DNA from: Protostelium mycophagum
Taxonomy: Eukaryota > Evosea > Variosea > Protosteliida > Protosteliaceae
Reading direction: 5' to 3'
NCBI GenBank assembly: GCA_002081555.1
Contig: MZNV01001973.1
Span: 1-64,000 of the forward strand
DNA: 64,000 nt
Below are positions 12,012 to 26,679 of this stretch, piece by piece. Within the stretch, counting starts at the first letter, position 1; each line of letters opens with the position of its first letter. The notes beneath the pieces were generated by a model. The model made no database searches, was not told where the DNA came from, and saw nothing but the letters and a program-made list of their open reading frames with translations. The translations under genes and the position numbers were made by a program.

Positions 12012-12191
12012 ATGACAGTGGAGATGAAGGTTTCTCATTTCATAGAGAGCAACGGCATCGTGAAGAGAAGGAACTTGTCCTTGTCACAAAAGCGCGAATT
12101 GCAGAACCAGAGAAGGGAGAAAAAGTTGAAGAGTATCATGAGAATGATCAAGGAGGGGTCATGTCCCCGCCCACAAACGGAGCAAGCGTAG
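12012..12191 (+). CDS. Possible small basic protein
   Basis: Between two minus-strand genes, an uninterrupted frame of 59 codons starts ATGACAGTGGAGATG. It encodes a very Lys/Arg-rich helix (RRNLSLSQKRELQNQRREKK), such as would suit a nucleic-acid-binding or ribosomal peptide. I do not recognise it, and it may be chance. It begins opposite the upstream region of DRC9, so it could also be part of a divergent transcript. Confidence 0.25.
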   Translation: MTVEMKVSHFIESNGIVKRRNLSLSQKRELQNQRREKKLKSIMRMIKEGSCPRPQTEQA

Positions 12192-12512
12192 GCATGACGT
12201 GTCATCGAAAGGTGCCTTTAGAGGTGCAAAAGCAAAGTTTGACAGTGTACAGAAAAATGATTATTGGATAATCTATGGAGATAAGATATATGTATAAAGG
12301 CGTTGTACCGGTGTTCTTTTAATTTATCTGGTGTTTGATTCATGATTAATCTTTGTTGGAGAAAGACTTCAGCATGAGCCAATGATGATTCAGCGACATT
12401 CTTCTTCCACTCACCGTTGCTTCTACTCATGGATTGCTGGTCGAGATCACAAAATGTCGATCAGGAACACGATTTTGAAGATGATAACGGACAGTCAACT
12501 CCTTTATTTTTC

Positions 12513-15438
<2,926 letters not shown>

Positions 15439-15827
15439 CTTCTCTCCTCTTGTGATTGTTTATATCTGAAGACTAGGATGATGTGAACACTCGAGATGGC
15501 AACATCCCGCTTCGTCGGATTCGTCATCTGTCTTCGCTTTCAGAATTACGTTCCAACATTTCACAGAATTTTTTGTTCTATTCAGAAAGGATTGAATATT
15601 ATTATGCGCAAAAAGACACAGTGTGTTGAGGAGTCTGGACAGGAGGCAAGAGACATCTGTTCATGTGTAGATGAACAGAAAGGATTATATTATATAATTT
15701 TCCAAAAGTAGAAAAATTTAACGTATACAACGAGACAAATCCATTTCCTGTTCTCTGAATCTCTTCTCGGAAGAAGATCCAACCACCTTGTCACATCAAC
15801 ACCATCTAAATCGAGAATAGAAGCAAG

Positions 15828-18800
15828 ATGTCCGACTTCGAAGATGATGATATGTCCTATGAAGAGGATTGGGACTCCCAAGAGGATGATTTTATGGGTA
15901 ATGATCATTCCAATATACCTTAAATCTTTCTATCCGACAAAGTCTGATAACAGTTAGATAGTCAAGGATTGCAAGATGAAGTGGAGGATACTATTTATGG
16001 GGATGAAAGCAAAGTTTTCGAGACCATTTTTCACAGTAGGCACTTCAATCTAATTCTATATATTCAACCCTCATAGCGCGCTCGTACTCTTGTCAAAACT
16101 TTACCACCATCGCAGAGAAACAGAAAGAAGTCATAGATCATGTTGCCGGAGTGACATCACTCCCGCCGGGTTTTGCCAGAATCCTCTTATCCTCTTATCG
16201 CGTACGTGTAGGAGTCACCACATTTTTTCTCACATTATCAGTGGGATGATCAAAAGCTATTGGTGGACTACTCGGATGATCCGGTCAAGATTTGCCAGGC
16301 CGCGGGAATACCAACACTAGATCAGATACAAACAGCACCAACCACCGTTGATACAGCAGATGGAGAGGCCACTTGTTCCATCTGTTTCGACGACATACCC
16401 AGATCAGAGTGTGCCTCTCTATCTTGTGGACACACGTTCTGCCAGGACTGCTGGAAGGGTTTCTTATCCATTGAAGTCAAGGAAATGAAGGTGAAAATCA
16501 CATTCTCTTGTTACACGAACAGAGGTCCACAACTCCATCTCCATGATTGATTCTTCATTTCGGGTTCGATCCACTGATTTCCATCAGAAAATGATATACT
16601 GCCCTGGCATGAACGGAAAGACAAAGTGCACCATGGTGTTGGACGAGTTGATGGTCATCAGATTATTGCAAGATAAGGAGGCAGAGAACAGATATGTCGA
16701 CTCTATGGTCAAAGCTTTCGTAGAGGACAACTCCAGGTACAATTGGTGCCCTGCTGCAGGTTTGTCTTGTATAATATAATTTAACGTGAGTTGCATAACG
16801 TCACGGCACTTACCGTGGGGTCACGGATGCTTACCGTGTTTGATGCGGTGCTCGTGCAGAACCTTCGAAAGTACAGAAAAACAAAGACGTCATGTCCCAA
16901 TCTCACATTGCCTAGAATGCGATCACGCCATCTTCCTGAATGAGACAAACACGATGCACAACGAGGCCGTGGTGTGTGTCTGTGGGACTTCTTTTTGTTT
17001 CCGTTGTCTGGGTCCTGATCACCGACCCGCCACATGCGAGATGACTGGCATATGGAAGAAGAAAAATGGTTCTGATGACGACGATTTGGCGGAGGCATAT
17101 ATCGCCGCCATTTCGAGGTGGGTATCGTTGTAGATGGAGACTTCAAATGAATTATATCTGGCTACAATCAGCAAAACAATCTAAAAGTACAAAGAATTAA
17201 AAAATTACAAGATTTATAAAATTCCACATTTGTACGAAAAAAAATAACCAAATCAGACCTTGTCCTCGTTGTAAAGCTCCAGTCCAGAAGAATGGAGGAT
17301 GTAACCATATGACTTGTGCCAAGTGCAGTTACCACTTCTGTTGGCCTTGTATGGGCAAATTTGGTTCCGGGGAAAGTGGAGGTGCTGACGGTTATGGAAA
17401 CCACAAGTGTAACAAATTCATGGTGGGTATTTTCCGTGAATTTCAAGAAAATAAATATCTGGCCATCTACAACGAGACAACTGAACCGAAAGTAGGAAGA
17501 GGACGACGCCATCGCAAACAAAAGAGACGAATACAAGAGGTTCAAGTTTTATTCGGATAGAGCCGTCAATCACGTCAGGTCCATGAAACAAGAAGCAAAG
17601 GTGAATTTCCGCGAAATTTCCGGTAAAAAGTCGGAAAAATGAACGTTGTAGATGATTGAGGCGGCAGACTCGGTAATGATCGCGATCAACGCGGTAGCTT
17701 CCGAGTACAACGTAAACCCCGAATACTATATCAGAGCGGTGAAGCAGCTGGTGGCAAATAGAAGAGTCTTGGAAAACTCTTACGTATTTGGTTACTTCAG
17801 GCCCAGCATGACCCCTTTCGTCAATAAGAGTGAGTATTTACACCGTTGTATAAGGTCTCATTCTTTTGAAACCCGGCGTCTACTCGAAGGAGATCAAATT
17901 GTATTTCTGCATCTACAACGGTGTATATTGACCCTCACAGACATATTCGAGACACTACAACAGAACTTGGAACAAAATACTGAAAAACTGTCACATCTGG
18001 TACAAGTTGGAGATACAGAGGATACCGTCAGGAAGTTGTGCAATGAGAGGCAGACTGTTGTGAACCACACAGCTATCGCCCTCAAGTTATCAGACGCACT
18101 CTTAAGTGCTGCGACAGACTGGACGGTAAGAAATTTCCACGAAATATCACGGAAGATTCCTTTCATTTTCGTTTTGTAACTTTGGGATTGCCCGAAATTT
18201 CAATTCGATTTCGCGCATAAGAAAATTTTCCCGCCAAAAATCAGATTCAAATTTCAAACAGAATCCCATACTCCTTGGAAGGGGCAAGATCTACACGAGA
18301 CCCAACCGCAAGGTGAACCCCAGCGAAGAAGAGAATCCAGATATGGACATCTCCGTGGAAGAACTCGAAGAGATGGAGATCCAAATGGCCGCGGAGCAGG
18401 CCAGAAAAATCCAAGAAAAAGCGAGAGAAAAAGAGCGGGAAAGGCCCCAACCACAAAAAGCCCAAACAGCTTCCCCATGTATTTTTTTTCAAATTTCTTT
18501 TCAAATTTTTTCAATTTTTTTCCTGATTTTTTCAATTTTTTTTCTGATTTTTTCCACTTCAAAATTTCCGAAATTTTTTAAACAAATTGGAAAAAATATA
18601 AAAATATTCTTAATTCTTGAATTGGTAAATCTACAACGACACATTAAAGAAGATAGTGAGGAGAAGCAATGGACTCAAGTCTTCAAGAGGATTAAAGAAA
18701 TCGAGGTCTATAGAGAAGCCAAAAGAACCTGTCGCCGTGGCGAGCAGCTCAGAACCTCACGACTCTGACTTGGAGATGGCCATTGCTGCCTCTCTGAAGG

Positions 18801-18865
18801 AACATGAGAGCGGGATGACCGAAGACGAAGAGTTGCAGATGGCGATTGCGGCCTCTCTACAATAA
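15828..18865 (+). CDS. Ariadne-type RBR E3 ubiquitin ligase with C-terminal UIMs
   Basis: Start [15 protein letters not shown], the acidic N-terminus typical of ariadne proteins. RING1 is [20 protein letters not shown]...CQDCW. An IBR region follows ([24 protein letters not shown]), then RING2: [19 protein letters not shown] and HFCWPC. The Cys in GGCNHM is in the position of the catalytic Cys that carries ubiquitin as a thioester. An Ariadne domain follows ([41 protein letters not shown]). The last exons add a coiled, Glu-rich linker and two ubiquitin-interacting motifs ([13 protein letters not shown] and [11 protein letters not shown]) before the stop at 18863-18865. About nine exons; introns hold CTACAACG, CCCGCCAAAA and TTACCG motifs. 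Catalytic ligase with ubiquitin-chain binding is expected. Confidence 0.9.
17639..17651 (+). promoter_or_regulatory. Intron 3' end ending CGTTGTAG
   Basis: The acceptor before the RBR exon that starts ATGATTGAGGCGG. It matches the GTTGTAG|AT core of the shared intron end, but lacks the TGAC part, so it marks how far the motif can vary. Confidence 0.5.
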
Positions 18866-19020
18866 AATATGTTCTGTTACTATATTTCAACTGTAATACG
18901 GTAATATAACGCGAAGTCATGCGGTTACTACCGTGTGGGTCCAAATGAATTTCAAGTCCGCTCTGTTTGTTTTGGCGCCAAAATCAAGTTTCAAAATTGT
19001 GTGTTTTACATTTACCGAAC

Positions 19021-19999
19021 ATGGAGGTGATAGAGCCGCTTTGGTTTGCCGTCACTACTGCACACGACCTTCTGAAGGCCAGCAAAGAGGTAGCCGGGGA
19101 AATGAGAGACCTCAGCGATACATTGAAATTGATCTCTATCGCCATACGCCCTCTTCTAAATGAGGCCAAATGCAGCATAGAACTCAGTGCTGGTGATGAT
19201 TTGACGGAGGTTGTTACCACAATCAAGTACGTCTACCCTTATTCATCCAAATGTGGGTAACATGGCAATAGGGATGTGATTAAAGACGCTGAATCAACAC
19301 TGATTCAAATGTCCCAAGAGAAGAAAGGACGATTCTACTTCATCACTTCTGCATTCTCTGCCAATAAACACATAGAAGAGATCAAAGGATACATGGAGAA
19401 ACTGAGGAACCTGACACCAATATTAAATCTCGCCATCAACACAGCACTGGTGAGATACCCCCGAATTCATTAAATCTGATCCCTGCAGCACAATAAAAAA
19501 AAGGAGCAGGACGCCAAGTCTTTCAGCGCCTTAAAAATCATCAGGAATGAAGATGCCCGACCATTCTGGCTGCAGCATTTTGGCATACAGGTGCCACTCT
19601 TCTTGAATTTCTTTTGATTTATTTGGCAGGAATACAAAGTGAGTTGGACACGCTTCATCTCTGCATTTGAACATGAATATGAGTCTAAATTACTCGGAGA
19701 CAATTCGAATCACAAATTCCTCCTGCGTTCTCTTCTGGACCGAAATCATGGTGACGCACATTCACTCCATCAAGATCGTACTGATGATCATAGACAATGA
19801 AGTCGACGTGTATGAATATGACTTTGCAACACAAAGAGGAGGGCTGTGGGAGACATACGAAAAGCTCGTCGAAGCCAACAAAGAGAATTTAAACAACCGA
19901 ACGGAAAAGCAGAACAACAAGAGAGGTCGTATAGACAGTCCACAGAGACTTGAAGTACCTTCATTTGACAGTCCAGATAGAAAAAAAATCAGGAGGTGA
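19021..19999 (+). CDS. Helical-bundle (HeLo/MLKL-like?) protein with an EF-hand
   Basis: Start MEVIEPLWFAVTTAHDLL. The N-terminal 140 residues are four or five amphipathic helices without charge clusters (EVAGEMRDLSDTLKLISIA, EVVTTIKDVIKDAEST, FITSAFSANKHIEEIKGYME, ILNLAINTAL). The pattern resembles the bundle in HeLo, RPW8 and MLKL-type N-termini. Next comes PFWLQHFGIQEYKVSWTRF, an EF-hand-like helix, and across intron 19751-19793 a canonical loop, D-R-N-H-D-N-E-V-D-V-Y-E, with ligands at 1, 3, 5, 7, 9 and 12. A basic tail ends KKIRR at 19997-19999. There is no kinase domain. Function unknown; membrane-acting or adaptor roles are only suggested by resemblance. Confidence 0.65.
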
Positions 20000-20328
20000 G
20001 TGACAGAGGTGCCTTTAGAGTCTAAAGAGAATTGTCATCTTTTGTGTCCATTTTGTCCAGAACGTCTCTTGTTTGTAGCTGTCGAAATAAACACAATGAT
20101 AGACATAGACACAACTGTGAAACAAATATTTCGTATCTGCAATGGATTTGTGAAAAACCCTACAAACTGTCACGGTCAAAAGCAAGGACACTTACCGCAA
20201 CATGGCACGGTATGTTAACGGCGAAGATGACAATCTGTCGTTACCAGCACAAAAAATCGCCAGAAAAACACTTTTTGAACAGTAAATACAGATGTCATAC
20301 TGACACGATTGACAGTGACACCTTCAAC
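20000..20328. other. Intergenic, no gene seen
   Basis: The sequence between the EF-hand protein and the FHA gene. It holds TTACCG-type motifs (near 20190-20220). Open frames here carry no recognisable motif. Confidence 0.4.
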
Positions 20329-20936
20329 ATGCGACCACCTGTCTCCCCGTCAACTAAAGGAAGAGTCAAGTCTTTGACGCCCAAGACTTCACCGACATCA
20401 CAAGCGAATTCGGGGAAATTTCAACTCGTTCTGATTGGCCAGCCGTACATCTTTGATCTGGACCACATTAGAGGTGAGAATGAGACATCAATCTTCACGA
20501 TGAATTGTGAATTTATTTAAAGACAGCCCATGTTGTCATCAACTTTTGAACCCTCGAAAAACTGACTCATTGCAGAGCTACAAAACATAGGATGCAGGGG
20601 CAATCTGTCCCTCGGTCGAGAGTTCTTTCAAATGTTACCGGCAGACATGATGGTGCGAATCAGCCGAGAACATTGCACGATCACAACGACAAGTGAAGGC
20701 CAACACATCACCGATCATTCAGGTGCATCATCTCATCTAATCTTCAATGTGTCTGTCCATGTTTCCATGTCTTCAACTGAAAACAACGCGCAGGCAATGG
20801 AACATTCATCAACGGCAAGTTGATAGGCAAAGGCAAAAGAGTACTTTTAGAGGATGGAGATCGGATCGGTGTGTTGATGATCAAGCCAGAACTGACTCAA
20901 GTGGAGCTGGGTTATGTTTTCAAGAAATCTACATAA
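20329..20936 (+). CDS. Small FHA-domain protein
   Basis: Forkhead-associated domains bind phosphothreonine peptides. After a Ser/Thr/Pro-rich N-terminus (MRPPVSPSTKGRVKSLTPK), three exons encode one FHA domain. LSLGREFFQ carries the GR motif, ISREHCTI the SxxH motif, and HSGNGTFINGKLIGKG the NG(T)xxNG motif, followed by LEDGDRIGV. All three conserved blocks are intact. The protein is only about 145 residues and has no partner domain. It ends KKST at TAA 20934-20936. It might be a free phosphopeptide reader; the target is unknown. Confidence 0.85.
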
Positions 20937-21417
20937 AATATTAAAATAACCGCTGTCGCTTTGAATTTTGAAATTCAATTCTCCCGCGCTTCTTTTCTGC
21001 ATCTTCATCGGCCGAGGCATCACATCGCTGACAGGCGTAATCCTTCCATTTCTTTGCGGGATACACCCGCCCACCCCTTGGTGTGTGGAGCTTTGGTTTT
21101 TTTACAACAAATTTATTTTTGGATCAGAAGATTATATGTCAGATTGTGTCACTCCTTAGCTCATTTGGTTGATCGTGATATAATCTATTTTTGGGTTGAC
21201 CTTCGGGATGAGCCTTTTTGCGCAACCTCGCAGTAACACATGATTGTGAGATCTTGCGTCCATCACGCGAATGTTGGACATGACACGATTAGTAAATGTA
21301 AATCCTTAGATCATTGAAGATTGGAAGAGATGGTTGGCCACCGTCGGAACGAGATTATGCCTTGAGCAGCGACACCAGCTATCATTTTCACGCTCTTGTA
21401 CAAAGAATAAATTTATT
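20937..21417. other. Convergent intergenic region
   Basis: Lies between the 3' ends of the FHA gene and the receptor kinase. No gene seen. TTAGCTCATTTGG near 21157 resembles a tRNA A box, but no matching T arm or acceptor stem could be found. Confidence 0.4.
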
Positions 21418-24400
21418 TCATTTTGTTAAATTGTAGGCGTTCCTCCCGTCGCGATTCACTTCTACCGGTGTCAGCGTGTAAGTCGTATTTTGGCTCTCAG
21501 ACGATCCTGTCGACACGTCGATAACAATCTGTGTTGTAGACAGAGGGGGTGAGTAGTTGAGTGTGGAGGTGGAAGACCGAGTGTTCACGGAATTGACAGG
21601 AGCCCTAGTCCCGAGACCTCTATCTTTACCTCTGCTCATGAGCTGTACCTGTCAAATGTCAGATCCATCAGATGACAATGTCACGCACCTCCATGGGAAA
21701 AGCGTTGAACAGGGTGGAGATCGAGGGTCTCTCCATGGGATTGAGACTCAGTCTGTAGGTTATCACGAGAAATTTCGATGAAATTTCAACTCACGTTTCT
21801 TCAGCTCTCTGCCTGAGGGGTTGAGGAATCATTGTGCTCTGTTCCAAGTGAAATCCGGAGATCACTTGTGTCATTACCTGAAAAAGTTTAAATTTGTTTT
21901 TTTCCCGCCAAAATATTCCCAGAATTTACGTCTTCGTTGGGCATCGCCCCATAAGGTACTACCCCCTTGTTGAATCCTTCCCTGAAATTTCTCAGAGATT
22001 TCACCGAAAATTGTGCTCGACTCACCATAGCAACATGCCAAAAGACCACACATCAGAAGCAGACGAAAACTCCCGATGAGCGAGTACCTCAGGTGCCTGG
22101 AAAATTCAACATTTTATTCTGAATGATGAATCTGTCAAACTACAACTCACCGCCCATCTGACGTTGACCTCAGTCGTTGTAGACGCGTCCCGCTTGCCTG
22201 CGGGTCTGGTCATGCCAAAATCGCACAGTTTCGCTTGGTATTTTCCCTCCTGGCCCAAACGCAACAGAACATTAGAGGCACAGATGTCCCCGTGCACCAA
22301 CTGTTTCTCTTGCAGATAGCTCATCGCTGCACACACTTGGAGGCAGCTGAGGGGGTGGGTGATGACGTCATCATCGGTCATGATCTTACATGTGAAGGGT
22401 GGAGTTGACAGATGGCGGGTGTTCACTTCTCAACAACTGTCTCAAGTTCCCTCCCTCCATATACTCCAATACCAGGAAAGGTAAACCTGAAATTGCTCAG
22501 AAATCCGTGAAATTTCGCGGAGATTTCAGCTGAAGTCTCACCGTTGCTGTCGTTCCATCTACCCAAGTACATGACTATATTGGGGTGATGTAATTTCTGG
22601 TGAATTTCAGTGAAATAGATTTGGCGGGAAAACGTTACCTTGAGCACGAGCCTCTCTCGTTGTAGATGCATAATGTCCCTGCCGAGAGTGTGGTTTTTCA
22701 AAGCGATGGACGTCCCCTTCCAAATACCCCTCCATACAGATCCATAAGCCCCTGACCCCATCTACAACGATCAGTTATGATGTCATGATGACAATGTCGA
22801 TTGAAATGTGTCAAAATCACAGTCTTAAAGTCTCGGAAAATCCCCAGAAACCCCACCTTGTTCAATTTGTCAATGTCAGCCGTGGCAATATCGCTTTCTT
22901 CTTCTCTTAGAACAAACTCGTCATCGCCTCTCTTAAACCGCTTTCTGGTCACCAGGAATGCTGAGACGCCCAGCGCAATGAGGACGACGACGCCGACAGA
23001 AGCTCCGATACCGGAGATGGCAGCTGTAGACAGCCCACCGGTAACGGAGGAAGGGGGGGAAGGGGACGGGAGGGGGGAGGGGATTGCTCCAAGACCTGAA
23101 TTTCTGTGAGATTTCTGGGAAATATTGCTGAAAACTCACTGAAGTTGGTGAGGTGGTTACAGTGGCAAGTGACGTTATAATAAGATATCTCAGTGCGACA
23201 TCCGTCTTGTTGCCATGTTTGATTTTTAGCTGACCAATACTGACATACGTAAACTTGAACTGTCAGCAAAATTTCGCCACAATTTCATCGAAATATCACC
23301 GTGGTTCCCTGGGAGTATTGTGTCGGGTGAAATCGTCAAGGAAATTTCTGAAGTGGTGTTGTAGATGGGGATATGGCGGCCTCCGTCGTCCATGATTTGC
23401 AGCCCCGTGACCGGACTGTAGGTCTGGTCCCTTCGAATTTTCAGTGAATTTTCTCAGCCAAAACCCGTGCTGAAATTAACTGGGCTAAAAATAGACTCAC
23501 ACTTCTGTCTGCAGATAGTCTATGGCGTAGGAAGACAGCACTACAATGCCTTTTTTAATGTTGGTGGGAAGTACTTCTGCCGGGATGACTGCTGACGTGT
23601 CCTGATTCACTGCCAATGATATCTTTACGATATCAGTATGATGTCATGAGTTTTAATCGAATGAGACCTGTCTGTTGTAGATGAGTGAGGCGGAGATGTC
23701 TACAACCCAAGCGTCGATGTTATATTTGGAATTATTTCCACCAAATACAGATATAACACTCTGGTCTACAACAGTGTAGACTTCTTCTGTGGAGATATCT
23801 TGACCTGTCGAGATGTCATGTGAGGTCAACATCACATCGACGTCAATAACATACCCACTACTATAGTGTCAATCACGTGCTGCAAAGATCTCAGTCAACT
23901 GCGGGAAAGAAAGCACGTGTTAATTCCAACTTACCGCGGCTACTGTTGTGTTCATAGGGTTTGGTGATGCAAGTGTCTGTTGCGCGGCTGCGACTTGGGC
24001 CGGCGAGGCGGGGGATGGGGGTGGTGGAGGAGGGAGAGGTCCTGACACGTGTCAGAAAGGTCAGAAAAGTCTCATCTCACCGATGGGGCCGGTTGTAGTC
24101 GAGGTCGGACCTGGACACTTTAGACGTATTGGCCGCGTAAATGAGTGATTTATTTTATTCTAATTTCAAAGATTATTCATGGAAAATACTGACCCGTTGT
24201 ACCAGAGCCAGTACCGCTGGTAGTGGGTCCGGTGGTGGAGCTCGATGATGTTGGCCCTCCAGGACCACCTGGACCACCAGGTCCTAATGTCTCCATCAGA
24301 TTTTTTCATGAAACTCCTCTCACCTCCAGGGCCTCCTGGACCTCGCCCAGGCTGTCTCTTTTTCCCGCCAAAATTGTCACCGGAAGAACCTGTCCCTCCT

Positions 24401-24885
24401 TGTGTGTCGGATAATTCATCAAAGCTGATGGATGGAAGACGCGACAAGATCTTGCCCTCTACATTATAGACGATGATCTTTCTGCTTCAGTGACTATTCA
24501 CAACAGGATGAAAAATACCTCGGCGTCTTTTGCAGAGCCACGGGGGAGGATGCAAGTGATATCTGCTCGATTATCGTGAAATCGTGTGGAAAGTTTTGTG
24601 CAACTGGCTCCACCAACAGTGACTTTAACGATTGAATTCTGAGGCAGAGAGTCGGAAATGCTGAAGGTGATTGGGTGTCCTGCCACTTTCAATCTTGAAA
24701 TTAACGGAAACAGTTGGCGGCATGATTAACTCGAGACTGTTGTGACTTCTCTCCATCTAAGCACCAACATTATCATGTTATTGACACTCACCAGCACGAC
24801 CAGTCCAAGATCTCGGTATCTGAGATCCGATGCAAAGACAAATGAACAGTGATATCGTAAACAACGTTCGTGTGTGGTGATGCAT
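21418..24885 (-). CDS. Receptor with GPS motif, single membrane span and tyrosine-kinase-like domain
   Basis: Start MHHHTRTLFTISLFICLC at 24885, a signal peptide. The ectodomain has an IPT-like beta segment (GHPITFSISDSLPQNSIVKV, VGGASCTKL), Gly/Pro and Ser/Thr-rich linkers, a long segment with VYTVVDQSVISVFGGN, and then a GPS motif: CQYWSAKNQTWQQDGC...CHCNHLTNFS, with the HL-T cleavage site. One transmembrane span follows (ISGIGASVGVVVLIALGVSA). The cytoplasmic kinase has GSGAYGSVW, IALKN (Lys), HLQRE (helix C Glu), FLVLEYMEGG, HGDICASNVLL (HGD in place of HRD), CDFGM, RWAAPEV and SDVWSFGMLLW. A Ser/Thr-rich tail ends at 21418. About 16 exons. The sequence between 24690 and 24790 is hard to phase. 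The TK versus TKL class is unresolved. Confidence 0.82.
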
Positions 24886-25145
24886 GTCTTGTCGTTACTA
24901 ATTGGATCTTGTGGGTGAATCTGAGAGGAATTTCACCCTAAAACCGGTTTGTATTCGGGTTTTTCTTAACATGCCAAACTGTCAAAAGAAGGCGAAAGGA
25001 GCCAGAGGAGCCTTTGGGCACCGCCCAACAGTCTCGTCTAATTCCTCTGGATGGCTTGATGATCATCAATCCATATGCGGAAGGATTTCATGGCCCGCCG
25101 AAAGCATGACTGACCCTTCATGTCGACACACCACAAGTTGTCGAC

Positions 25146-25613
25146 ATGGGAGAAAGATCTCTGTCATTTTCGGTGGACTGTCTGTCATCCTTTCCAAAAG
25201 CCTTTGACATCTGCTTCAACCCAAGTGCAAGTCGAGACCAGGAGGTAGACAATAAAGTGCAAGTCTATCATGCCACCAATTTATCTATAGTTATTCTCCA
25301 GTTCTGGCTTTGCTGTTGCGGCCGAATTGGCGACGGCAGTGTTATGGCTGTGGTGATCAATGCCAGGCGGTTTATCCTCGCTCCCCCTCGTGAGTTACAT
25401 TGAAGCCTTCGTTTCAATATGCTTATTGTCTGAAGACGTCAGTCGTTGTACAATGATATACGCTCCACAGCACTGTATATAGAAGAAGATGTCCGGTACA
25501 CACCTCAGGTTGGCTGCATGAAAGCTTCTCCAACAGTCCCTTCCTGCTGTTTCTGGCCCTCTTTAGTCTCATTGTTGGGCATTCCATGTCTAATTGTGTT
25601 TATAACTCTATAA
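25146..25613 (+). CDS. Hypothetical small protein with C-terminal hydrophobic segment
   Basis: Two exons (25146-25389 and 25471-25613) join in phase to give about 128 residues. MGERSLSFSVDCLSSFP begins it; a hydrophobic Cys-rich stretch (VILQFWLCCCGRIGDG) lies mid-protein, and a clear hydrophobic C-terminus ends it (FWPSLVSLLGIPCLIVFITL). It may be tail-anchored. No family recognised. The start is uncertain and an upstream exon cannot be excluded. The gene is divergent from the receptor kinase. Confidence 0.4.
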
Positions 25614-25990
25614 ACACTTCTGTTCGGTGCTGATGTCATTCTTTCTCGTTGCAGCGCTACCCCGCGGGTAAGTCACTTCACTTCCGCGTGAATGACAGTG
25701 AAGCAACCAACTCATACGTCACACTGACATTATCTGTCACACACACCAGAATAACACGTGAATTACCGTGGTATCAATAAAATGTTACTGTACGTCATAT
25801 GTTGAGTGTATGTCTCGTGATTGTCACGCTTGAAAAATAATCTTCTCTCCCAGATTCGAACATTCCCTTTTGCTAATGGCACGTGTCTCGGTTGTTAGCG
25901 TCAGCATTCACATCCATTCTCAGAGACCGAAATTCATTGAAATGCGTCCAAAGCCAAGGGGTCTTCGTCCCTATTATTATCCCGTGACTT

Positions 25991-26440
25991 GTGACTTGGA
26001 GACAAAGTAGAATAAACAGAGAAATAATCCCGATTTTTATGGAATAATTGGGGAGAAAGTCAAAGCGGCGCAAATTTGTTCATCGTTGATCGGCACCAAT
26101 ATCTGCGCTTCGATTATCATCTCCTGATCAATTTGCAACTCACCGAAGTCCAGGGTTTTGTCAAACTCGAGGAACCGTTGCATTGATCAAGCCGGCAGCA
26201 ATTGTACAGACATCCCTCTATCACAATCAGAGGGTTTTGTGCTCATGTGCTTGATTTTACTGCACCGTTGATATCCCTCAAATGATGCAAGTTTGACAAA
26301 TTATTCCATTCAATTCGAGGAATTGGTCTTAACAACAATTTATTCATGTTTATTATTGCTGTTGGAATAATTCCTTGAAGCCATCATTATTCCTTGAAGT
26401 CAGAATAATATTTTTTTATTCTAATTTGTCTCCAAGTCAC
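25991..26440. mobile_element. Nonautonomous DNA element with 26-bp terminal inverted repeats
   Basis: GTGACTTGGAGACAAAGTAG... at 25991-26016 is repeated in reverse complement at 26415-26440 with one mismatch in 26 bases. The similarity continues weakly inward (GGAATAATTGG versus GGAATAATGATGG). The 450-bp interior has no coding frame. This is the layout of a MITE. No clear target duplication was recognised. Confidence 0.6.
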
Positions 26441-26462
26441 TGGCCAACACTGATTTGTACTA

Positions 26463-26613
26463 TTACCCGGCGGACACGGAATTGTACAAAGTTCAAAATT
26501 AATTTTGAAAGCAATTATTTTTTTATAATCCTGGTAAGCAACGTGACCATTGCGGTAAGCAATGCTTCAAACGATAATTTTGAACTTTGTACAAATCCGT
26601 GTCCGCCAGGTAA
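26463..26613. mobile_element. MITE with about 39-bp inverted repeats
   Basis: The left end starts TTACCCGGCGGACACGGAAT and the right end, read in reverse complement, starts TTACCTGGCGGACACGGATT. Both arms continue into TGTACAAAGTTCAAAATTA, with two mismatches in 39 bases. The interior is about 70 bp and AT-rich. Related ends lie at 26680-26756 and at 7913-8034, so it is a small family. Noncoding. Confidence 0.75.
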
Positions 26614-26679
26614 TATTATTAATAAATATGGGGGAAAAAAAGCTGCATTTGCACCAACAAAAATATTAATAGTAATTTA

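Noticed and set aside
15496-15711. Plus-strand frame between the sirtuin and the RBR gene
   Set aside because: 71 codons without motif; probably chance in a divergent promoter region.
21140-21215. tRNA-like A box (TTAGCTCATTTGG)
   Set aside because: No T-arm GGTTCGA match at the right distance and no acceptor stem pairing.
24223-24414. Collagen-like GPP repeats on the plus strand
   Set aside because: The real gene is on the minus strand, where the same bases encode a Gly/Pro/Ser/Thr-rich linker of the receptor kinase; no plus-strand gene fits.
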